Positions 1 through 9,200 of a DNA stretch of 10,167 nt are shown here, piece after piece. The translations under genes and the position numbers were made by a program. The notes beneath the pieces are model-generated. The model worked only from the letters and a program-made list of their open reading frames with translations. It was not told the origin of the DNA and made no database searches. The first letter of the stretch is position 1, and each line of letters opens with the position of its first letter. Source of the stretch: Candidatus Kapaibacterium sp. (GTDB lineage: Bacteria > Bacteroidota > Ignavibacteria > Kapaibacteriales > UBA2268); assembly GCA_938038165.1 (NCBI GenBank), contig CALHRB010000057.1, forward strand, positions 1 to 10,167, given 5' to 3'.

Positions 1-56
1 TGATGGTTTTTAAGAAAAAACCTCAAGATATTTCAACACCTGAAGAAAATAAGTGA
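1..56 (+). CDS. C-terminal end of an unidentified upstream gene (partial)
   Basis: An open frame runs in from the left edge and stops at TGA 54-56. The readable end is about 17 codons (positions 3-56), a lysine-rich hydrophilic tail ending in PEENK. The product cannot be identified from so little. The stop codon overlaps the GTG start of era in the sequence GTGA, an arrangement typical of translationally coupled genes in one operon, and this is the main reason to think the frame is real. An accidental open frame of this length is also possible. Confidence 0.45.
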   Translation, partial: MVFKKKPQDISTPEENK

Positions 57-952
57 CAAATAAAACAAAAGCAGGCTTTGTTGCTATCTTAGGTATGCCA
101 AATGCCGGCAAATCAACTTTTTTGAATAAAGTCATTAATTCAAAGCTTTCGATTGTTACACCAAAACCGCAAACCACCCGAAAACGGCTAACTGGTATTT
201 ATTCAACTGATGAATATCAGATTGTATTTTATGATAATCCGGGTCTGCTCGAACCCAAATATGAACTTCATCACTCTATGAAAAAGTATATCGAAGAGTC
301 ATTACAGGACTGCGACATTATTACTTTTTTTATTGATATAACAAAGTCCGACATTGAACACAATAAATTGATTTCAGACTTTTTCGGTACTTTAAAAAAC
401 ATTCAAAGCCCCAAGATTCTTGTCCTCAATAAAATTGATTTACTCAGCAGTCCAAAATTTATGCTGCCTATAATGAGTAAATTCAATGAGTTACAAATAT
501 TTGACGAAATTATACCAGTATCGGCGGTAAAAGGAAATTCGTTTTCAGAGGTTATAAACACTATAGTTAAGTATTTACCTGAATCACCATTTTATTTCGA
601 CCCCGCAGACATATCAGATTTAAGCGAAAGATTTTTCGTGTCCGAAATCATCCGCGAAATCATATTTTTTTCCTATCACGATGAAATTCCATTTTCGACC
701 GAGGTTGTAATAAATGAATTTAAAGAAAGAAAATACGGAAAGTGGTTCATCTCGGCAGATATCATTGTCGAAAAAAAATCCCATAAAAGCATCATAATCG
801 GTGAAAATGGAAATAAGCTAAAACTACTTGGTGAAAATGCCAGAGTAGCAATTGAAAAGCATCTTGGTACTCAGATTTATCTGGAACTCTACGTAAAATT
901 AAAAGAAAACTGGAGAAACGACCCTCAAACCTTGAAGAATTTGGGCTATTGA
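53..952 (+). CDS. era: GTPase Era, ribosome small-subunit assembly factor
   Basis: Era is a GTP-binding RNA chaperone that binds near the 3' end of 16S rRNA and helps mature the 30S subunit. At 299 residues it has normal family length. Seen here: the P-loop GMPNAGKST at 14-22, the switch I segment TTRKR at 41-45, G3 as DNPG at 61-64, NKID at 126-129 and SAVK at 157-160. A C-terminal KH RNA-binding domain follows, with its GxxG loop (GENG) at 250-253 and the characteristic family ending WRNDPQTLKNLGY. GTG 53 is the only reasonable start: TAA lies directly before it in frame, and the next Met is already inside the P-loop. The GTG overlaps the stop of the preceding frame, suggesting translational coupling, and the upstream Shine-Dalgarno match is weak. 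Two variants stand out: DNPG where DTPG is usual, and a KH loop without lysine. All GTPase motifs are otherwise intact, so it should be functional. Confidence 0.97.
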   Translation: MTNKTKAGFVAILGMPNAGKSTFLNKVINSKLSIVTPKPQTTRKRLTGIYSTDEYQIVFYDNPGLLEPKYELHHSMKKYIEESLQDCDIITFFIDITKSDIEHNKLISDFFGTLKNIQSPKILVLNKIDLLSSPKFMLPIMSKFNELQIFDEIIPVSAVKGNSFSEVINTIVKYLPESPFYFDPADISDLSERFFVSEIIREIIFFSYHDEIPFSTEVVINEFKERKYGKWFISADIIVEKKSHKSIIIGENGNKLKLLGENARVAIEKHLGTQIYLELYVKLKENWRNDPQTLKNLGY

Positions 953-978
953 CCATAATTTATTTTAGCAGATATATT
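949..978 (+). promoter_or_regulatory. Possible sigma70-like promoter for the secreted-protein gene
   Basis: TTGACC (949-954) and TATATT (973-978) each match the sigma70 consensus at five of six bases and are separated by 18 bases. The -35 element overlaps the stop codon of era. A transcript would begin near 985 and leave a leader of roughly 55 bases before ATG 1042. The region is very AT-rich, so a chance match is quite possible. Many Bacteroidota use a different consensus (TTTG and TAnnTTTG), of which no clean copy is seen in this gap. Confidence 0.3.
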
Positions 979-1031
979 CCATATTGTAAAAAACAAAAAA
1001 AATTTGTAATTTTTGAACACTATTTTTTTTT

Positions 1032-1036
1032 AAGGG
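1032..1036 (+). promoter_or_regulatory. Ribosome binding site supporting the ATG 1042 start
   Basis: AAGGG lies five bases before ATG 1042 and is the only purine-rich Shine-Dalgarno-like element in the gap after era. It supports this ATG over the in-frame TTG at 949, which would add 31 residues ahead of what is clearly a signal peptide. Confidence 0.5.
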
Positions 1037-1041
1037 TTAAA

Positions 1042-3240
1042 ATGAAAATACTAAATATAAGATATTCTGTTATTTCTATTCTCTTTTCAATATTGATAAT
1101 AGCTTTTACTATTTATCTTTATGCAGATGCTGACGGGAAAACCGGTAGAACTTCATCTGCCTCAGAGGGATGCGGGAATTGTCACGGTGGTTCAAATACA
1201 AACGTTCAACTGAGCGTTTCAAGCCAAACAGGGAGCTTCACTGTTCTACCAAGCTCTGTAACAACCTTCACCATAACTTTAACCCATCCGAGTTTAACTT
1301 ATGCCGGAATTAATATTGGAATAAAAACATCTTCTACACAAAGCCCGGGGGTTAATGCTGGTACACTATCTCCTCAATCGGGTTCGGGTTTGAAATTGGC
1401 CGGGAATCCTCAAGAACTGACTCACAGTGTTCCAATACCCTTAAACGGAGGAAGCGTTTCTTTTTCCTTCAATTGGACTGCACCTTCGGAACCAGGAACA
1501 TACTTCCTCAGAGCTGTAGGTCTTGCTTCAAATAACAATGGTCAGACAAGTGGCGACGAATGGAATTGGATGGAAGTGAAAGAAATTATCGTTGCACCTG
1601 CTCAAAGCATTACCCTTACTTATCCCAACGGTGGTGAACAATTTTGTGTTGGGACAAAAGTTGATATAACCTGGAATTACAGCGAGGTTTCTTTTGTCAA
1701 AATTGAACTGTCCCCCGACGACGGCAATTTTTTCCCCATAGAATTAGTTGATAATTATCCGTCAATCGCAAAAAAATTCAGTTGGACGATTCCGCCAACC
1801 TTAGACCCGGGGAATACATACAGAATAAGAATATCTGATGCATCAAATCCAATGATTAACGACATAAGCAACGCTAGCTTTACAATTTTGCCAGGGACAA
1901 GAATCACTAAACATCCCGAAAAACAAAGTGTTTGCGAAGGAAATACAGCTGTATTTTCTTGCACTGCCGAAGGTGTGAACCCCAGATACCAATGGTATAA
2001 AAATAATCAGCTAATTCAGGGAGCTACGTTGCCAACTTATTATATAAACTCACCCAAAACTACTGATACGGGATATTACAAAGTAAAAATTACCGGAGAT
2101 TGCGGAGGACCTATTTTTAGCGACTCAGCAAAACTTGAATTGAAACAATCGCCAAAGATTCTAAAACAACCCGAATCTGCTAAGGTCTGTCTTGGTGAAA
2201 AAGTTACATTTACCGTGAATGCCGTGGGATCTAATCTCTTTATCCGTTGGATGAAAAACGGAGTTAATATAAACAACGCAACCGGAGATAGTTTTACTAT
2301 TGAAAGTGTCAAAGAAACAGATGCTGGTTTATATTCAGCTCATATCAGCGGTGCCTGTTCTCCAAGCCTTACATCTGAGGAGGCGAGGCTAACAATTGAC
2401 ATCCCACCAACAATCACTATTCAACCACAAGACCAATTGGTTGACGAAGGCACCGATGTTACTTTCACTTGTGATGCTGCTGGAACATTACCTGATTTTC
2501 AGTGGCAAAAGAATGGCGAGGATTTGCCTGACGAAACAGGGAAAAAACTTATTATCAAAAATGCCAAAGAGTCTGACGCTGGTAATTATGCCTGTGTTGT
2601 AAAAAATAATTGTGGATCAAGAACTACTCGCCCGGCCAGGCTAACCATACGTAAAGGTGAAAATTACGCCATTTTGACACTAAACAATTCAACTATTGAT
2701 TTTGGCTCTGTTAATTTAGGTTACAGCAAAGATACCTTATTGATAGATATTATTAAAAATACTGGAAATATTAGTTTAGAGATAACTCAGGCATATATTT
2801 CAGGAAATAATGCAAGTGAATTTGAACTACAAGGGTTAAGACTTCCTTTAACTCTTAAACCCAATGAATTATCTGATTTGAGAATTAGATTTCAACCAAT
2901 ATCAGAAGGAAGCAAATCGGCTCAAGTTAATTTTGTCTCAAATTCACAAATCAATCCTTCAATTAATCTTATTGGTAATATTATAAATTCCTTTGAAGGT
3001 AATGTGGTTAATACTTTTAGTATCAAGCCAAACCCGGCTGAGAATTCAATTATTATATCAAATATTTACAATTTAAATTCCATAGATGAAATATTTATCT
3101 ATAATAATCTTGGAAAAATCGTAAATAAAAATACAATAGAAATAACAAATTCTGAATTAAGAATTAACATATCAAACCTGGCAACGGGGGTTTACTTCCT
3201 GAAAGTTAGAGAGAAGATAATACCGTTTTTAAAGATGTAA
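1042..3240 (+). CDS. Secreted multidomain protein: CxxCH choice-of-anchor V-like, Kre9-like, three Ig-like, anchor D and T9SS type A sorting domains
   Basis: This is a 732-residue protein predicted to be exported by Sec and then carried across the outer membrane by the T9SS. Residues 1-30 form a signal peptide with a long hydrophobic core, probably cut near YADA. Residues 31-185 resemble a choice-of-anchor V domain and carry CGNCH (44-48), a c-type haem attachment motif. Residues 189-284 begin with TYPNGGE and resemble a Kre9/KNH-type domain. Three Ig-like domains follow (about 287-367, 369-452, 455-536), with repeated WxKN and DxGxY signatures. Residues 542-647 look like a choice-of-anchor D/ASH domain (DFGSVNLG). 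Residues 657-732 are a type A sorting domain, with PNPA at 663-666 and GVYFLKV at 716-722. The in-frame TTG 949 start is rejected because the 31 extra codons are AT-rich noise before the signal peptide. GC content falls from about 45% to about 26% at the start of the anchor D module. The biological role is unknown; surface adhesion, matrix or redox functions are only guesses. It converges with sprA across 24 bases. Confidence 0.9.
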   Translation: MKILNIRYSVISILFSILIIAFTIYLYADADGKTGRTSSASEGCGNCHGGSNTNVQLSVSSQTGSFTVLPSSVTTFTITLTHPSLTYAGINIGIKTSSTQSPGVNAGTLSPQSGSGLKLAGNPQELTHSVPIPLNGGSVSFSFNWTAPSEPGTYFLRAVGLASNNNGQTSGDEWNWMEVKEIIVAPAQSITLTYPNGGEQFCVGTKVDITWNYSEVSFVKIELSPDDGNFFPIELVDNYPSIAKKFSWTIPPTLDPGNTYRIRISDASNPMINDISNASFTILPGTRITKHPEKQSVCEGNTAVFSCTAEGVNPRYQWYKNNQLIQGATLPTYYINSPKTTDTGYYKVKITGDCGGPIFSDSAKLELKQSPKILKQPESAKVCLGEKVTFTVNAVGSNLFIRWMKNGVNINNATGDSFTIESVKETDAGLYSAHISGACSPSLTSEEARLTIDIPPTITIQPQDQLVDEGTDVTFTCDAAGTLPDFQWQKNGEDLPDETGKKLIIKNAKESDAGNYACVVKNNCGSRTTRPARLTIRKGENYAILTLNNSTIDFGSVNLGYSKDTLLIDIIKNTGNISLEITQAYISGNNASEFELQGLRLPLTLKPNELSDLRIRFQPISEGSKSAQVNFVSNSQINPSINLIGNIINSFEGNVVNTFSIKPNPAENSIIISNIYNLNSIDEIFIYNNLGKIVNKNTIEITNSELRINISNLATGVYFLKVREKIIPFLKM

Positions 3241-3264
3241 GTAGTTAATTTTACAAAGATTATT

Positions 3265-6200
3265 TTATCTGCCGCCAGCAATTGAAATTCTGATGTCAAG
3301 CCCAACCTGAGTGGTGCTATAGCCTGGATTAGCGGCACCGGAAGTAAAAGTTCCTTCGTATCTGAAGAAAAATGATGCAGACACACGATTACTCATTGCA
3401 TACCTTGCTCTCGGCTCGATAGTAATTTGGGTGTTGCCGTCGAGCCGTCTTCCATCTTCATTTTTATAATCGAGGACATCATATGTATCCCTTACGTTAT
3501 TTTTTACGGACGCAAGAAAGCTAAATTCGAGGTCGTTTTGTATAGTAAGATTAAAGAAAGGAAAATCAAAACCACGCAAAGTATAACTTGCCTGGATCTG
3601 AATTTCATCAGTTGACTGCCTGGTAATAGTCGAACGGTTAGATGACATTAATTGAAAAGCGTTAGTCGAGGAATATCTTGCAGTAGCTGTAAGGTTGCCT
3701 TTGAAAATCTTTTCGTCGAAAGCCATTGTAATCCCAATCATAGGCTGAAATCCCTGCTGAATTTGCTGAGTTTGAATGGTTTTGCCGTTGTCATCAATAA
3801 GAGAATTTTCGGTATATTTCGAAGTATAGATATGCTCGAAAGATATTCTTCTTGCTCCGATTCCCTGAAAAATTCCCCATTTTTCCAGACCTTCCCATCT
3901 GATTGCCCAGTTAATTGCAGGCAAATATCTCCCGATATTTCCGCCGAAAAATCCCGGGATTTCCAAACCTTTTTGAAAAGCGTCTGCAAGAGCATTTAAG
4001 AGCAGCTGATTTTTTGTTAAGGTATCAACATTTGAAGCTAAAATAACCTGTTTTTGTTCATTATACAGATTAACAACATTTTCAATTGTGTTATTAAAAA
4101 GATTTAAACCAAAAAAGGTTGGCAACGACAGGGAAGACCTTGAAAAAGATTCATTAGCAATAACATTAGTGAAATTAGGAACGCCCTGGGCATTAGTTAA
4201 AACAGTCTGATTTTTGTTGAATGTCAGGTCGCTTCTCCAACTCAAATCCAGAACAGCGCCTTCCCAAAGAGGTCTGTTAGTTCTTATTTCGAGGCCGGTT
4301 CTTTGTGTAAAGTTTTCCTGAAGAATGGCATTGGGCGGTCTTAAACCCGGGTTTACCTCAGAATGGAAAAATGGGAACTTACTCGATGGTTTTAGCGAAA
4401 AGCTCCCGTGAGGATGCTCGATTAGACCAAGCTGATATGCAAAACTTGGACCGAAAAAAAATTCATCTTTTCTTCCTAATAAACCCCTGGACCAGAAATT
4501 ATCGAAGCCTGTTCCTCCGAAGACTCCGGGATTCACCGATGAAGAGCTTTGATTGAAATTGAAATCAATTTTTTCATAATCAAGGAAAATCGTTTTAAAT
4601 ATCATACCTATTGAATGTAAAAATCCCTTTGATGTTGTGTCCTTTGGCACTCTCATCGGTGTGGAGCGTTGGTCAATCACACCAAACCATCCATCGGCAA
4701 GACTTTTGAGCCTGAAACTATTGTTAAGCCTTATACTATTGTTCCAATTGGCAGACTTCACAATATCGGCGATAGCTGGGTCAGGTTGCATGGGATTGCT
4801 CCAATTATAAGTTGTAGTGAAAGAACCCGTCGTTTCTAAATATTTATTTATTTTTCCTAGCGGGAGTTTAGGACGAACATTCATAGTAACCGTCTGAGTA
4901 TGTATATTATTAACACCGAACTCCAAGATTTTGCCATTATTGAAGAGAATCAGTTTTGTTAGCTCGCTCGAACTTCTTTGTTTGCCATTTTCATCGAGTT
5001 CAAAAGGAACAAGAGATGAGGAGGTGTTTACAGAATAATCAATAATTGGGCTGAGAAGTCCGCCCTGAGATAGTCTCCAGGATAATTGAGCCTGTCTTTG
5101 AATCGAAAAATCCCGAAGGACAGGACTTGGGAAAGGTAAGAATCTTGACTGCTCGGTTGTTCGCCTTCTTGTCATATTTAGGCCTGCACTAAAATTCGTT
5201 GGCAATGGGTTGAATTTCCAGTCACTATAATCTTCGAGAATAGGGATAGAGTTTGCCCATTTCAAGGGCTGAAAGGCAAGAATTTCTGAGATAGTGGCAG
5301 CATATTGAGTTGTTAGAATCCACATCCAGTTGAATCTTTCAGCAACAACAGGCGAACGTTCGAACTCCTGTGAATAAGAATAGCCAAATGTTAATTTATT
5401 TAATGTCTCTCGAATAGTCCAGTGATTAATTGGAATACCAAGCCGAACACCTGTTAAAGCCCAACTATCCTGAATCTTCAAAGTTTGTGAGCGATTTCTG
5501 GTGGCATTAGCTATTTCGTTAGCCTGTTCTGCGGTTAGACCCTGATTTAAGGCATTCTGTCTTGCTGTTTCGGCTGCAGCATTAAGGTTGATATCGCCGT
5601 TTGCAACAAATTCGGGGTCTTCGAGAAACTCTGAGTGGGTGTAAGTTATTGGAATTCGCATTTCTTTGAAAGCCTTTGGTGCAAATTTATCAACATTACC
5701 CTGCATAGTAACAGTCCAGTTTGTTCCGGAGATACGGTTACCAAAACGCTCCTCGAGCTTGTGGAAATTCGGTTTAGTATGAGAAAAATTGGCGTTGACT
5801 GTTCCAAGGTCTGCAAGTTTTAGTTCAGTTGCGGCCAAAGCTCCCCAATCAGCTCGACTCTCGGGACTGAGAAGCCTGAGTTCATTCACCCACATAGTTG
5901 TTGTCAATTCATTCGGGTATCTTTGGCAGGGATTGGCTATACCAAAACCGAAAAACTGAACCTTTGTCAGAACAGGATTTCCTCTTATTGAAAATGAAGC
6001 AAGAGGATCATTCGGAACCGGGAACGTCAGTCTCTGATATTGACCCAATGAATCGCGAATTTGTTTGATTGCAGTAAGATCTGCAAGATTTATTTCAATG
6101 TTTTGCCAATCACGAAGCAATGGACGCCTGTATTCGTAGTAGTTCATCGAGTCAATACCAAAACGGATGAAAGCATAAGCTTTTGGAACTGCTCCTGCAA

Positions 6201-9200
6201 CAATATTGTCAGGCATGGAGCCATCGCCGTGAATAAAAAATTTCAGAGTTTTGTAATAAAAAACATCAAGTGGTCTGAAATATCTAACAGCCATTCTTTC
6301 GTCGCAATATCTCAGATTTTTGACTTTAAGCGACAAGGATTGCTCATTTAACCTTATATCGTCATAATAGGCCTGATTTCCGATTTGTCGGGGAGGCTGA
6401 ACCCCTGGAGGTAGATTATAGAAATCAGGGGCATCGCCATTTTCTTCGAGGTTAACAAAAGCCACCTGAAGAACGCTATCGTCAGGAGACACCCCAGCTT
6501 GAATATTATTAATTCTTTGCCACTGAGATCCAAGTAAACGCCAATCAACAACCGCTATTCTTGCTAAACCACCTTTTATCCAAACACGGGCATACTGTAT
6601 ATTGGCAAAACTTGGGTTTCCAACCTTCCTTGAAGGAGAGCGTATTGGAATTCTATAGAGGAACCACCCTTTTTCAGGATTGCCCCCGACAATTTGTTTG
6701 TTGATTAATGGATCCGGCGTTAAATCAATCTCATAGGAGTAATAGTCATTGCCTTCGACTATTGTCTGTCCGTTATTTTTATTAAGAACTTCCTGATCGG
6801 GGAATTGACCTAATTCTGAGATGGCGTTCCCTTCAAAATTGTTGTAGAATCTGAAATCATTCTCCGTCCTTTGATTATCATCCTGAGTGAAACTAAATGA
6901 ATAATCATCTTTGGCAGGATCTTTTTCGAGATTGAGTGGCCAGGGATAATTTTCTTTTTCTTTTTGGTTCGTTAAAGCATCAATCCCAATATCTTCGCCC
7001 TGATCAATAATTCCATTAGGGAAAGGACTTGTCTCAGTAATGCCGTCTTCAGTATCCAATCGCCCGTTTGGAATAATATCTTCGCTAATTTGTCCAAGGT
7101 CAATGAACATTTTTGTTTTACCCTGTTCGTATTGCTGGACGTTCATCATAATCTCGATAAATTCGATGTTTTCCGTGTCGAAGTTAGTATTAAATGATGA
7201 AAAAAGCCGCTGGAAACCGCCCCAAATTTTTTCAGTATTATTGTTGAAAAATATCTGGGCACTGTCAGGTTTGAATTCTGGGTTAAGCGTGTCGCGAAAA
7301 TCAGGATTCTTGTTATAAATACCTCTTTCATAGGGATTAAAAACAATATACAGAGGACTTAAATTAGCCCTGCCCTGAATGAATTGCTTTTTAGGATACA
7401 CATCCCGAATAGGAATGTGAGGCAGAAATCTTTGGTACCAGAAAATTTTTCCCCGAAATGATGACCTTAGAGAATCATTTTCGGCAATTGATGAATCTTG
7501 AGGTTGGGAAGAATGTATCCATTGGCTTGGTGAGAGACTTAGCGAAATATATCTTTGAGCCCCTTCGAAATCGTCAATATATACTACCGGTTCATTGTAA
7601 TCAGTTGTTACTTCAGAACGTCTTTTGTTTGGTTCAGGCAGAATCATTGCCCATTCCCCTCGTGCATTGAATGAGGATTGTGCTTTTGTGTCATAGAAAG
7701 GCAAAGCATCGAGAACTTTTGTCAACCATGGAGCATCCCAATTTAATTTTGCATCAAAACCAAACATAGAATTTGAAACAGGTTCCTCACCAAGACGGAC
7801 TCTGTCAATCAGTGCAGACTGATTATAAAACATAAAAGTTCCCCCCAGGGCAGCATCAACAGAACGAGAACGGAACAGCTGATAGTCTGCACGCATACCG
7901 AGCAATGTTCGGGTAGAAATATTAAATATATCATTTGCCTCGTATTCAATCCTTAAATTTGCATTTGGAAGTGATGCCCTCTGGTTCCTCAATGTAAGTG
8001 TCCCTGAGTAATAATCAACAACATAATCTTCATATTCTCTTAAAGGCACTCCGTCCAGAGTAACACGAACGCTTCCCTGAGGCATATTGAAAGCACCCAG
8101 GGATATTCTATCAGTCTGACGTCCTGTAACTTCTCCCGAAATTACAAATCTATCTTTATCAGTTGCTCGGCGAGCGACATCATAAGTAGTATCATAAACC
8201 TGTGGATATACATATTGTTCGGCTAACTGAGGCGTCCCAAGTTTTTTGAAATAATCTCTTAAACCTTCACGAAATGGTTCAAGACTTGGGAATGTGATTT
8301 CTCCGTATTGAGGATCGAAAAACGGAGGACGCAAATCGAACAAACCATCCGGTTGAGGGGTGCCAGTTGCATTATTAACCTGGTCAACCTTCATAATTGA
8401 TACAAGTTTATCAGGTGCTCCCTGAAGGACGTCAGTAGAATCATTATTCTGATTATAATACCAGATGCCGATTTTTGTATCATTAATATTGACATTGGAG
8501 GCATTGATGGAATATTTATTCTTCATTTGCCTCGACCAAAGAGTTTTGTAGTTTGGAAGGAGGTTGGGACGATAGATTAGTTTTAGAATCAAGGTGTCCT
8601 TTTCACTGACGAAAGTTGACAAAGTCCCGTGGTATTTATCGTCTGATGTGTCCGGAGTTGCTCCCTCGGTTCGATAGGCAACGGCATAATATCTGTCAAC
8701 ACGTAAATTAAGAATAGTTAATGTTCCAAGATTATAATCAATCCTGTACCTTGAAGAATCAAGACGCATAAAGATTCCCCGCTCAACCTCACCGGTTTTT
8801 ATAGGCGTTATTTTCATCACCGGAGGATAAAGCTGTCCCTTTGGCAAAGGTTCAATGTCAGAGTAAGCGACAACCCACGAGGCATAAGGTCCGTCAGTAG
8901 TTTGATTTGTGGATTCCCAAACTTCAATTCTTTTGATTCTGTGTTCGTTTGCCGAAGCTGGAATAACAGGAGTTGTATTTGCAAAATAGTCTCTGTAAAT
9001 AGCTTTATAAACCGTATCAATGAAAAAGTGGTTTTTGGAGTAATCATAAGCTCTAATTGAAAAAGTTTGCTTGCTCACACCTCCTCGTGCTTCAACGAAC
9101 CGACGTTCACCCCTTCTTTGGGAGGCAATTGTTTTTAAGTAAAGAGGACCAAATTGAAAATCTGCCCTTGCACCGAAAAGTGCCTGCCCCCCACCGATAA

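Noticed and set aside
998..1014. Inverted repeat AAAAATT-TGT-AATTTTT between era and the secreted-protein gene, considered as a terminator for era.
   Set aside because: The stem is made only of A-T pairs and would be very unstable. In such an AT-rich gap it is likely to arise by chance.
949..1041. TTG 949 as the start of the secreted protein, giving 763 residues and overlapping the era stop.
   Set aside because: The added 31 residues read like translated AT-rich intergenic DNA and would sit in front of a clear signal peptide. ATG 1042 has a better ribosome binding site.
3241..3264. Possible bidirectional terminator between the convergent genes.
   Set aside because: The 24 bases and their flanks contain no GC-containing hairpin followed by a T run on either strand.
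3652..3999. Open frame of 115 codons on the + strand opposite sprA, and an overlapping 85-codon frame on the - strand.
   Set aside because: Both lie wholly inside the unbroken sprA frame, whose translation matches the family here. Neither has a recognisable domain, so they are shadow frames.
4342..4355. Perfect 14-base palindrome TAAACCCGGGTTTA within sprA.
   Set aside because: It lies in coding sequence for NPGLRP, and about one palindrome of this length is expected by chance in 10 kb. There is no second copy or associated gene.
7040..7318. Open frame of 92 codons on the + strand opposite sprA.
   Set aside because: It is contained within well-supported sprA coding sequence, and its translation shows no domain, signal or plausible context.
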